Assembly: GCA_964023205.1 (NCBI GenBank)
Contig: OZ026833.1
Span: forward strand, 31,212,830-31,276,829
Source of the DNA: Lutraria lutraria
Lineage: Eukaryota > Mollusca > Bivalvia > Venerida > Mactridae
DNA: 64,000 bases
Direction of reading: 5' to 3'
The position numbers and the translations under genes were made by a program. The notes under the pieces were generated by a model. It searched no databases. It had not been told where the DNA came from and saw nothing but the letters and a program-made list of their open reading frames with translations. Shown here piece by piece: positions 1 to 12,700 of this stretch (within the stretch, counting starts at the first letter, position 1; each line of letters begins with the position of its first letter).

Positions 1-175
1 GGTGATAAAATATTTCAAGTTTCATTGCAATAGCTTAAAAATGTGGAAGTAGTTCGCTCCACAAACTTTATGCGGACGGACGGACGGACGGACGGACCGA
101 CCGACCGACCGACCTACCGACCGACACAGTGACTCCAATATACCCCCTCTCAAACTTCGGTTGCAGGGGTATAAA
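1..175. repeat. End of a mollusc repeat: partial unit, (GACG)n and terminal hairpin
   Basis: The unit shares TATTTCAAGTTTCATTGCAA and CTCCACAAACTT with the copy at 12.7 kb. It is followed by a GACG/GACC microsatellite (72-125) and TACCCCCTCTCAAACTTCGG ending in AGGGGTATA. The copy is cut by the window edge. Confidence 0.85.
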
Positions 176-304
176 TATAAAGCAAGTACAATGACTACAC
201 TTGCAAGATAATCTTCGGGTATTGAGATAACATACATTGAATAAGATTTTAAGACTACCGTGTCAGTTGCTTGCACGTCAAATAGAGACACAACACTAAT
301 TGTG

Positions 305-460
305 CCCTCCCCCCCCCCCCTTCGTAGAAAAGGGGTTATATTGCTTTGCACACGTCGGTGGTTCTGAAGGTCCGTCAGTCGGTCCGTCCGTAACGAACCA
401 TTGTCCACTAATAACTAGAGAACGATTTGGCCTAAGCTCTTCAAGTTCACAAGCATGCAT
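305..460. repeat. Dispersed repeat family E (AAAAGGGG...TTGCTTTGCACA)
   Basis: AGAAAAGGGGTTATATTGCT, then GTCCGTCAGTCGGTCCGTCC and ATTTGGCCTAAGCTCTTCA. The same order is found at 60975-61250 (plus) and at 10190-10550 (reversed). A 13-bp C run precedes it. Confidence 0.8.
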
Positions 461-662
461 CCGTGTTTCACAAACACTTCTTGTGACATTGTTAAGTTTC
501 TCGTTGTTTGTAGGCCGTAATTGTTATTGCATATAAAAATAAATAAATTTGTCGACTCAGTTTAAAGCGTTCTACAATATTCCTCCCATTGCTTTAAATC
601 AGTTTGATATGGTATACATATTGCTTGAATATAACAATAAAACAAATTATGCTTTAAGTTTG

Positions 663-718
663 TTTATTTCATAAGCGCGATTATAAGATAACAAAACAAA
701 ATATTCACTAATTTTATT
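663..718 (-). terminator. Candidate polyadenylation signals of the TEP gene
   Basis: On the minus strand AATAAA occurs at 718-713 and again at 668-663, 40 and 90 nt after the proposed stop codon. The region is AT-rich, so chance occurrence is possible; position makes them plausible ends of the 3' UTR. Confidence 0.35.
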
Positions 719-757
719 TTAAGTTTTTTTTTCTAGCTTTGAAAATACGCAGTTAAA

Positions 758-793
758 CTACATCACACTCATCTGCACTATGTCGATGAACAC
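758..793 (-). CDS. TEP exon 35: probable last coding exon
   Basis: After a strong acceptor (TTGTTACATTCCAG) the phase-0 frame gives 11 residues ([11 protein letters not shown]) and TAG at 758-760. It is the best terminal exon I can find, but 36 coding bases carry no family signal. An alternative terminal exon inside the 1.45-kb intron 34 or read-through of exon 34 cannot be excluded. Confidence 0.5.
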   Translation of the reverse strand: MFIDIVQMSVM

Positions 794-3700
794 CTGGAAT
801 GTAACAAAAATATCGATAAACAAATTATTATACAGAAACCTTAAGACTTAGTTTAAGGGGCTATTTAAGGGGCTCTTATTGTTTTCAGTGTTTGTAGACT
901 CGTTAAAATGAAACGATGGTTAAGAATGGCCAACTCCACATTTATCAATCTGTTTTCATATCAAGTACTATCATGCAATCATGATTATTTTATTTTCAAA
1001 AAATGGACTATTCTTAAATCTTAAGTTTATCTTTAAGGTCAAAGTCACGCATGTTTTCATTTTCTGAAAAAAAACACAACAGAAGCTGACGAAAATAAGA
1101 GAACTCAGAAGTACAATTTGTTTTTAAAGAACATATTTTACTTAAAGATAAAATTATTATTTCCATTTTAAGCAACAGATCATTATGGGAAACACAAATG
1201 GTTGCATTATTAAATATACCTTTGACTCCGAAACTGGTATACGTTATTTATATAATTTATTTTCTTCCTGCTTGGCAAGCCTGGAAAACAGAATCAAAAA
1301 TATCAATCTATTTATTTTTACATTGAAACGTTTTATAATGCGCTTTCATGAGATGCGTTATTTTCTGTCTTTTGAAATCTGGAAGTCCATCAATTTGAAT
1401 ATTAAACGCCGGTTGTATACGATAAACTGGTTCCCGTTGACTTGTCTGTTAAAGCCTTTGGCGCACTGCAACATGACACGGGAACCAGTTTTGTATTAAG
1501 GCATACCGTGTATATATAAATCAACACTACAGTATCAGCTAGGTCTTCAGATATGTAAATATGTCTTACATGCTGGTACATAATACTAGTAACTGATTGG
1601 ATGGGCCGGGTCACGTGTTGGCTTAATATTTTCCCATATTAGGTCAGTAGCAATTCGTATCATGTAAATTAATCATAATTCCAAATACACACACAAAAAA
1701 AACATAAAAAGTTGTTAAAAGTTTGGTGTACTTACAAAGATAACAGAACTCGGTAAGATAAATTCGTTACACGACTTACTACTGACCCAATATGATGTGA
1801 TACAGTAAATTAGTATTGGACTATCGCTATCGCTTTGTTATAATATAAATTTATCTACTAGGAACGTTGTATCCACCGTCTACGGTCAGAAAATAATCGT
1901 GCTTTGCTGTATATGAAAATTAACAGGATTAAAGGCACTTTTCCAAACCGTGGCCCTGGTGCAGTGGATAGTACGCTGGATTAGTAATCCGGCAATCCAG
2001 GTTCGATTCTCAGTCGCGCCAGGTCATACCACATCAGAATTTGACAACAATGTCGACGTTTATCTCATGTAGAGAAGTTGCCGGTTCCTAGTGGAAGTTA
2101 GTACTGGTTAGAATATAATCCAGGAAAATTTGGCCGCCGTATATAACTGAAAATTTGCTGAAAATGGCGTTAGACTAAAATAAAGGCAGATTTCCATCAA
2201 ATAAAACATCAAATGTCACATATAAATACTTAGTTATCTTGTCATACCTGTTCTGATTCGCAACACTTAGGGCACGTTGAACACAGTGATTTTCCTTTGA
2301 GGATTGTAGGTAAGTAAGTCTTTAACACACGCTGATCTGAAACCAAAAAAATATAAAATAAAGAAGGTCGCACTTATGTGAAACATATAACCGAAATTCA
2401 CAAATGTTGTACATATTCTATTTTTTTCACTTGAATGAGCTTCAGCCTTCTGAGAGAAAATGTAATCAAAACGCAATTGCTAGGCTTGAACCCCTGAATG
2501 CAGGAGATTGGTCATACATCTCAAAATTCCATTTTTATGTTCATCTTGTTCGAGTCAATTTGGTAAGCTTATCATACAAGAAGTAGATACTTAAATTAAT
2601 TATCTTATATACTAACAAACAACAATTATAATGATAATAGTATGTCCTATGATTAAAATTGCAAAAACACTCATGTAGATCTTTTTTCCTCAAGCAATAC
2701 AACACATGCGCGAGTAATGCATCAGCAATTAAATGTGTCATATTTTACACTTATATAAGGTTTCAATATTCATAAAAACCGTTATACTTACAAAACTTTA
2801 TCAAAACAGAAGGAAGAAAAAACAACAGAGCATTTATCAACTGATTTAACCATTAAGTTCCTGGTCATCATCTATACATTATTATATAACTATCACATCT
2901 CGGAGAGGGCGCTATTAAAAATAGTCAGCGCAAGAAAAGTTATGTTGACCGAGGCAACGCCTGATCAATATTACTTTTTCGAGGGCTGGTGAATTTTGAT
3001 AACGTCCTCCCAGAAAAGTGTTATTTATTTTATTACATTCAATATTTCATAGAAATGTGAAAAGAAAAATATGATGCATAACATTTTAATAAGCAATGCC
3101 ATTACATAGACAATCAAGATTTAACTAGTGCTTCAAACTCAGCAAACGAAATTTTAGATTAATCAAATTAAAAGTATTTTCAAGTTGAATCTAGAACAGA
3201 TTAACAACTTCTCAAATCAATTAAAAATGATTTGATAAACGAAAGTCTGTTTGAGCTGTACGCGCATCATTTCTGCGCATGTGTTATTACAATGTGTTAT
3301 TAAAATACCCGCTTAGGTTACATTGGAAATTGGAGTGAGGTATAATAAAACAATATTAAACAATAATATGCATGCAAGAAATGGCAAATATACAATGGTG
3401 CAGATCAGATTATATCTATCATAGAATAATCAGCCAGTTGTTTTAATAAGTACGATTTTTTTGTTTACTGTAATTATTCAATTGACGACTAACATGTACA
3501 GTACAACCCTTCTAAATAACACCCTTTGGGAGTAGCAGGATTGTGTTGTTGTTTAGAGGTTGTTGGTTGTTGTTATAGAGTGGTTAAAGTCCCATAAGCT
3601 TATAAATTTATCGGTCGTAATAGTTTCTGTTTGTTCTATAACAGAGGAATCCGGTGTGTTTTCCTCTCGTGCGTACTTTATAGCAAGAAAAAATGTATCC

Positions 3701-6700
3701 AAAACCACTATCGTAATTTTTCAATATCATTGAAAGAAATACTATTTATAGAACAGCTGTGTTTTCCCGCAGTCATATATTGCACACGGCATGAAGTGAC
3801 GTCACGTGCCTATATATTTCAAGTTTACAAAAGCAAAATACACAACGAAATGGGTGTTTTAGAAGAAAAAGGGCTTGTTTCATCGGTAATAACTATCTTG
3901 GGATATTATCAGCAATTGTTTGTTTTTTTGCATATATTTTTATAGCAAAAAGCTGGGGCTTTAAATTAACAGTTAATGATTCAGTGGGAAAAGCCATGTT
4001 GTTGTTGAGGGGAGGATGTTGCTTATGAGAGGGCTGCTCTGGAGAGGTTGTATTCTGTACGATGTTTGTGTCAATATGATATTTTGTCAAACAAACAAAT
4101 TAAGAACATAATTATGGAGCTACCTAATTCGTAGTAAGAATAGACCAGAGCTGAGGAAGGTTTCACATTAGCAACATAGGCTGTTCTTTCCATTGGAACT
4201 TCTACACAAAGACCCGTCTTTGGAATCTGAAAACAGAAATATAATTATTCTCTAGAGGGTGGTTTCAGGGCAGTGTGAATCATTTCGACGGCTTGGTACC
4301 TAGCTAGTACTCATAGATACGTTCCTAACATGACTCAGGGAGGGGAACCAAGCCTAAGAGTTATGATTATATAAGCATATGAGAAATATCCTAGATGAAT
4401 AGATATTATATTCACATGGATAATAACTTGTTGAAAAAATGAAGTCGACCTGGAGAATTCCATGCCGTAGACTGTTTTAATGTCGCCGATTTTCGACACA
4501 TAGTACTTAGTACCATCTATAAAGTTTGTTTCTTAAGTCAAATAAAAACCGAAGAGTAAGTAAACAAGGACAGAACGCTAGCTGTTCACTTTGTATATTG
4601 TTATAGGTGCTAACGTACCGATCTATATATGCGTATATATATGAGTGCTCAAAAGTGAAATTAAATAATGAAATCTATGTTGACCTATACCCCGCCTCAA
4701 CATGGACAGTGTTCTTTTTCTGATTATTTGCCGTGAGTAATTTGTCAGGTACGTAACTAGTCTAATACAACTTAAAATTTTGGATAAGTATCATAATCAG
4801 CTTAACTTACCTGATCAAAATACATTACTACTCTACCATCCACTGTTTCGATACTTTTCATAAATGGAACTAATTTAACTTCTTCCTTGATTGCGTTAAA
4901 TCCGGACACTGGCACAACTTCAATAATAGCCATGTTGCTAGTCTCTTCCTTAGTTTCTAGAAATCTGTTATAAAGTCATAATAAATCACAAAAAATGATC
5001 AATATTTGCTCTCCAGTTTTAAAAAAAAATCCATTACAAAGCAAAACACCTTTGTCAGTATTTATCGAATATAACAGAATATATAGTTACGCGAAACGAA
5101 CGGAGTAAAAAAGTACAGAATGAGATGTAAAAAACTAGAACTCCGCAAGTCAGATGTGTCTCCTGACGCTGGACTAAGTTTATGTGACATATGAGCAAAA
5201 ATGTTGTGAAGTGCACGTAACCTTGCTTTAATGTAGAATACTTTTGTGCCTGTTTACACTGTCTGAAAGAAATGCTCTAATAAAATCAATCATAGCGGAA
5301 TAATTAAAAAAATCGCACAACTTAGAGTTATGGTTCTTGCGCACTGCACTTCGGGTCATTACAAGAAACATGCAAACCAAGTTTCGACTAATTCAAATTC
5401 ATGGGGACAACGTAATGTTCCGGACAAGAAATCCTCTATTATTTAATCATCAAAGGAAATAATTAAAAAACTTCACAAGGTAGAGTTACGGTTCTTTTGC
5501 ACTGCACTTTGGATCATTGCATGTAACATTCACATCAAGTTTGAAGTCATTCGAACTTATGGTGACAAAGTTATGTTCCAGACAAGAAATCCTTTATTAT
5601 CAAACTATTAAAGAGAATAATTAAAAAACTTCACAAGGTAGAGTTATGGTTCTCGTGCACTGTACTTTGGATCATTGCAAGAAACATGCACACCAAGTTT
5701 GAAGTCATTTGAAATTATGGTGAAGAAGTTATGTTCCGGACAAGAAATTCTCTAATAAAATCAAAGGGGAATAATTAAAAAACTTCACAAGGTAGAGTTA
5801 CGGTTCTTTTGTACTGCACTTTGGATCATTGCAAGAAACATTCACATCAAGTTTGAAGTCATTCGAACTTATGGTGACAAAGTTATGTTCCGGACAAGCA
5901 ATCCTCTATTATTAAACCATCAAAGAGGAATAATTCAAAAACTGCACAAAGTAGAGTTACATATCTCATGCGCTGCACTTTGGATCATTGAAAGAAACAT
6001 GCACATCAAGTTTGAAGTCGTTTGAACTTATGGTGACAAAGTTATGTTCCAGACAAGAAATCCTCTGATAAAACCAACATTGCAAAGGAAAGTGATTAAA
6101 AACCCGCACAAGGTAGAGTTATGGTCATGTGCACTGCACTCCGAATCATTGCTAGAAACATGCAACCCAAGTTTGAAGTCATTCGAACTTATGGTGACAA
6201 AGTTATGTTCCGGACAAGCAAAAGGGGTCGCCGCCGCCGTCGCCGCCACCACTGCCACCGTCGCCGGCAAAGTAATACCTATATGCCGCCTAGTCAGGCG
6301 ACACAAAAATGAACCAAACGATACAACAGACCACGGTTATAGTGGATTCCAGAGGACTCAATTATACGTACCTGTATAATGATATAGATATAAAAACGTA
6401 TGTAAACACATATGTCATACTTCTGATGCACAACTAGTCATTGTTAATTTGAAGTAAGAAACTTCAAGGTAGGCTTAGAAATATGGTTGGATGGGTATCC
6501 CAAAATGCGACTGCTTTTTTTCGGTGTTTTGGTATGTATTGTATACAGGTAAAATTGCTAGGGTTTCCACTATTTGATATTCAATGTATGTCACAAAAAT
6601 TGGCATAACTCGTTATGCATGAAAGCAACAGTGCAATACTTTTTCAAACATTTTAACCATCTGTTACCTTGCGCAAACTTTCACTATGTAGTAATCGACT

Positions 6701-9700
6701 GTAGCCTCTAAGATTTCGATATCCAAGCTGTATGACGGACTTGTCTCATGTTCAATATTAAAAAACTGTTTAACCTGAAATAGGAATACATTTCTCTACA
6801 GAAACATATAACTGATGAATAAACATAAGGATGGGAAATGATACTCGTTTTATATTATCATAGCATAATTATTTCATATGATCAAAACCATGTCTGATAT
6901 ACAAAACGTCTTTTAGTGTTTAAATGTACTACATCACACGTCGCGCGGCTTAAATATGGCGATTTCCTGATGTTTTTTTAACGTTCAGGAAAAGAGGACG
7001 GTATAATAGGCATCTATTAAAAAATAAGAGCAGGTGCAATTTGTTTTCACTATATAGGACTTCATCAGCATTTACGATGAGGTAACCATCGGGTTGTTTA
7101 TCCGTTGTTAACGACCAATACAACAGCTATGGTCATTCCAGAGCTAATTCAGAAAGAGAGACACACACACACAGGTAGGCGGGTATTTATATGCTTACTT
7201 TTATTTGAATGGGTTTTCCTGGTTCGGTGTGAAGCAATACGAATACATGCCTCACCTGCTTCCTGTGAATTACTAAACACAGTAATTAGCTTGGCATTTG
7301 GGACGGGGACCCTGTAAAGGCGACTCTGAAATATCGCGAATGCCTTAGCTGTTACTTTTTTAAGTAATCGACGTGCTTGGACAACCGTGTGTTCGTTTCA
7401 GATTAGTTTACAACAGGCGTGAACATACAACCAATGTATCCGGTTTTCTACAAATCAAAGAAAGTGTTCCGTTCAAACAACAATTCAACATAAACATACC
7501 TAAACTAATCTGTAAAAGGTATCGCCACAGTATGGCCTTTTATGATTTTCGGTAGTTAAATAAGCCGAAAAGATTCATGTTTCTAAACTTACATAATCGT
7601 CATTTAAAGAAAACGACATAATAATGAATACTTACGTCGACAAGAGCTGTACCTGTTCCTTTCGTTGTTACTGATACTTTGTCAACCAGACCATTAGGAA
7701 ACTGTAAATGAATTTGAAAATACAACGTAGTAGCACTGCGACACAGAATTTATCATATTGTACTTTCCATGCGTTAGATTGGTCGCTAATGTGTTACCAT
7801 TTTCATAACAGTCGTCATCATGATCACTAGCTGCAGCAGTATCAACAGTAGAAATAGCAACACAAGAAGTAGAAAGACACTGCAGTAGTAGCGATGCATA
7901 AGTCAACGACCACTAGGCCTATAAGAGAACTTGTGCAAGTTGGATTTCGAACAATGTTCCATGTTGTTGATTCTTTCTGACAAAGACGACGACGGCGAAG
8001 ATGATTATGGTGATAATGATGACGACTATGTTCATCATGTTGATGAATACAGTCTTCGTAAACATTTTGAGTTAAGAAAAGATTATCAAAATCAACTTTA
8101 AGACAGTCACGTGTCTTGCATATAAGAGTCATGCGTTCGGACGAAGTATTTATTTATGTCCGACGCATACAGCTTACGTATTATGCTTAAAGAACTACTG
8201 CTTATGTTATCAGTTCATTTTATATTATAAACGAGTAATGTGATTACTTACATCTATTATTTGATAGACGTCGTGATTCTCGGTAGTTAGATATCGTTTC
8301 TGTTTAGGACCATCTACATTATTGGTCGAAGTATACACATCAATTTCCAAGTTTACGTCCTTCGTGTAAGTCAATGTGGCAAAAGCAGACAAAGCCTCAA
8401 GGGCAACAACAGTATCCTGAAATAGTTACCAAATCTTAACGCTTATAAACTGGTATCACGCAGATGTTATTTTAATTTAACAAAACATACATATTCATTA
8501 TCTGATCTATATAAAATACAGACCGTATCTTATGTGTGCGTTTGTAAAGTATTTAAAACTTGCTTCTGAGGAAACGACGAAAGTGTATTTTCCCATTTTA
8601 CTATTTATTCTACGTAACCTCACCATATAAAATATCATACTATATAACCATACTGTAGCAATCGTCTTGACATTAAGCAAACTTGTAAGAAAAATGACAA
8701 TCCATACAGAGCTACCTCATCCAATCCACTGACTCAAATCTACCGCATCCTACATGTAACTGTGCCCCACACCCTTTCAACACACAAGTTAATCTCACAC
8801 TTACTAATTATTATTTAAGTATTAAGTTATATTAATATTCCATTGGTGCTTACACAAACTCAAGCATTCATGTGGGATTGCAATTGTTTTGTCAAAGATT
8901 GAATAAAAAAACTGATGAAAATCTTTGCATAGTTATGGAGATGAGGTGGTCGTGATCATTATCATATGCGTAGCTCTAAAGTTTTTGGAAGGGGGTTGAT
9001 CACATTCCTAGGTTATCATCAGGCAAAGACCGACCATGGACCTCACAACAGCTTGTAGGTTGAAAGGAAAGCCGCACAAAAAAATAGGTCCCAACTAAAC
9101 ATTGTGGTTGTACAGAAGTGCCGGGTACATTTCCTCAATTAAGTCTGTTGGACATAAATATATTTCAAATCATTTTATTGTAACCACGTGAATACAGTCA
9201 TGTATTGTAATATATACAGGACAGCACAACAGTGGAGAGAACCAAAACATTCCTCTAGCAATAGCGTATGGTGGTGGTGTATTTATTGCCATTATGTTTG
9301 ATTTATGATTATTACAAACTCTTTTAAATAAATAGGTCCAGAATATATTGTTTTCCGATTCGCAAACACGGTGGATCAAGAACGTGGTTTTATTCATAAT
9401 CTAATAATGCATGCAATGATGAAAGAAGTCCGGTAATGGATTCAACTACAATATGAACTCAAAATATGTATACCTGGGTAGACATGAAACCTCCGTAGGG
9501 ATTTCTCTGTTTCACCAGCCACATCAGGACTTTCCTTCCCGACTCTATGTCATTCGGACTGGTGGAATACGCAAGCAAAGCGTACGCTGCAATTTCGATT
9601 TTGAGGGCTTTTGAGTCATGCTTCCAGTACATTAAATTGTTTCCTGGAAAATAAATACAAGACGATTTCAAAGAGAATAATAAATTGATATGATTATTTT

Positions 9701-12700
9701 ACAATAAAATTAATATACAATGAACAGCGAGTGTAAAATTAATTTATGGTGTGACGACTTTGAATATATGCAGTGCAGCCTCTCCAAAACAATCCCCTTT
9801 GGGAGAAGCAAAATTATGTTTTTGTTGAGAGGATGTTGCTCAAGAGAGGTTAAATAGTGATCAAATCATACAGTGTGAAAAATGAAAACAATCACGCCTT
9901 TGTTGAAGGGACGTTGTTGCTCAAGAAAGGGCCGTCTGTGAGAGGTTGTACTGTATTATCTGCTTGTCTTGATTGGAATATATTAAGAAGTGTGTTACAA
10001 ATGTCTACGGCTGCTCAGAATACAAAAATACTAGTACATTTGTAATAGCGATCTGCTCGTGCATACATCCTCTATAATATAAACTGTCCATGTGACCAAT
10101 TAAACATTAGGATCGATTCATTAGGTCCAAAAGGTGAATGAGGATAATTATTATTACCATTATAATGTAATTGTATGACAAAAATTCATACATCCCCTTT
10201 CCTTATAAAGTAAAAATAGATTGAGCTGCATGACCTCGAATCTTTAGGACAAAGGTCAAGTCCAATATTTACCGTAGTCACATCTTAGAATTGTTGACCA
10301 TCTATATTAAAAGTTTGAAATAAAGCTTGCCATAAAATATTGGAATAAAAAGTAAACAATAAGTTTTTGTGAAACACTGATGCCGCCTCGTGACCTTAAC
10401 CTTTGACATACTAACATCAAGAGGAGTGATCTCCGTGTGATGATTAATCTCCCCATTAAATCTGAAGAGCTTAGGCCAAATTGTCAGAAGTTATTGGTTG
10501 GACAAGGTTTGATTACGGACGGACCGCAAAATACCCCCTTCGAAAGGCATAATAATAAGCAATCAAAATGCAGTTAAATGGCAGCAACTAACATGTTGTA
10601 TTATGTTTATTTCATGTACTTTATTGTGCTTGAAAATGTATGGAAGTTCAGATCAATTGATGCGGATGCATAAAAGTAGTCCGATGATGCGGATGAACAT
10701 AAAGTAGTCCTAATTGGCAGCTGTTCGGTTTGTCGGGAAGAATTCGTCGATATGAAATCCTTAGTACTTTAATTTTGAGGTAAACATTGAAGTACAAAAG
10801 TTTGCTAAAATGTAAACTGTTATGTTTCCCATTATAGAAAGGACGATAGGGTTATGACAGTTGTACAAAAACTTAGACTATGTCTAGTCACTCACCGCTT
10901 TGAGTTCGAATCCTTCTCTAAACCAGTTAAATTTCAATCGTGATGAAGGTCTCCAACTAGCTAATGTGAGGTCGGTAATTTTATCCAGGTGTACGCCTGG
11001 GCTATTCCTCGACCATTACAGCGGGAAAATAGTGGTATGACACTAAACCGCAGTGAATACAATAATATAAATACTGGCTAATACAAATAAATGAAGTAAA
11101 CAAAAATATAGGTTAAAAGGTGATATGATTGTAAAGATATTAACCTTCTTTGACAACGTTAGCACTACTCTCTAATGCCCTTTGGAAGTCCGTATAAGCT
11201 TCATTGTTTGCCAGTTTCAAAGCATATGTTATGATTGCAAGCTCGTAGTCTGACTTTGTCTCTTTCGATTTGAAAGTGTTCACTAAAGCGTCGGCTAATT
11301 TGAAAATAGTGTCTTCAAGAATGCGTGTGGTCTCCTGGTTCTATGAAATATAAAAGATTAAAATCAGTAAGTTAGTGCGTAAGTGCCGTATCAATGTGAA
11401 GAACGATACATCAGACCACGAGCAACTATCGTCAACACAACGCAATACATTCCTTTAGTTGCTTTATGTTAACACTATAAACAGTATATCTAATCATTTT
11501 CTACAGTACCTATTTTTTATACAAAGGAGAATTTATTTTTCAATCAGAAATAACAATTTTTGAGAATGAAAAGACGTGAAATAATCATATGTTTTGATTT
11601 GTTTTAATAATACCCGTGATGTAAGGAATTAACAAAAAGTCTACAACATCGAATTGTTTCTCTTCCTTAATTTGTTTTAAAGATTCTGTATGAAATCTAT
11701 TGCTTACGTGCTTGTGAAAAGAGATATATCTTTACTAAATAAAAGTTCGTTTACCTCAAGTATCTCCGCCCGTTTGACTTCTAATAATGCTGTCAACGTG
11801 TATGCAGATAGTGCATTCTTGCTGGATGCACTGTTTCCCTGTATATACGTAAAACAAGTGATATGTCACACACGCACAGTATTAATTTATAATCAACAGT
11901 ACACCATGCTATTGCTTTTTGTCAAAAAATCAAAACTGCGATATTGAATTTTATATACTAACACATATAGGAAGATGAGTTCTGTTTAATGATAATTTTG
12001 TAACACACGAAATTATTGAAATTATATAACTATTTGTACAGGTAACAGAAACAATAATTGTCTGCCTGTTGCTTTACTTTAGGTACCTGCTAACTTTCCA
12101 CATAGGACGTTCCCAATCGAAAATAGGAACAATTGGCATTTATGCTTTTCTTACTCAATTCGTCCGAAAACTGATAGTTACTCACTTGTAAAGCCCTGTG
12201 ACTGACGATACCAATATTTAGCATTAATCCATCAATACCTTGTCTTTTGGCAATAAAACGCACAGCTTTATCCAACACCATATGGTCTATGTATATGAGA
12301 TTGACAGTGGTGGCTTTTGCTATTGATCTGGCCACAAAAGCAGTAAGCCTGTGAATAGAATAAAGCAAAGTGTCAACTAGAGCTTTGTCACAAAGGTGAC
12401 TAATACCCCCGCCGCCGCTTTGACACTAAGAATGCGGTAGTACACTATATGGCAAAGTTCAATGCACATAAATCTGGAATGAGTGGATCACTCGGCATGA
12501 AAATTGTGTTTTGCACATCTACATTTCATATTGATAATATATTTCAAGTTTCAATTCAATCCCTTGAAAAGTGTGGAAGTGGTTTGCTCCACAAACATTC
12601 ATGAACTAAGAATGCCATTGTACACTATATGGTTAAGTTCAAGGGCACATAACTCTGAAATGAGTAAATCGCTGTTCTTGCACATCTACACTTCATGATG

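Larger units (their letters stand above)
794..2247 (-). other. TEP intron 34 (1.45 kb)
   Basis: Holds the 69-bp palindromic element and the Thr-like SINE. I see no further exon with family similarity, although an alternative last exon could hide here. Confidence 0.6.

Noticed and set aside
6028..6379. Overlapping frames of 63-111 codons around the GCC-rich tract, including an Arg-rich one
   Set aside because: They run through the end of the 158-bp tandem array and a trinucleotide microsatellite; no family similarity.
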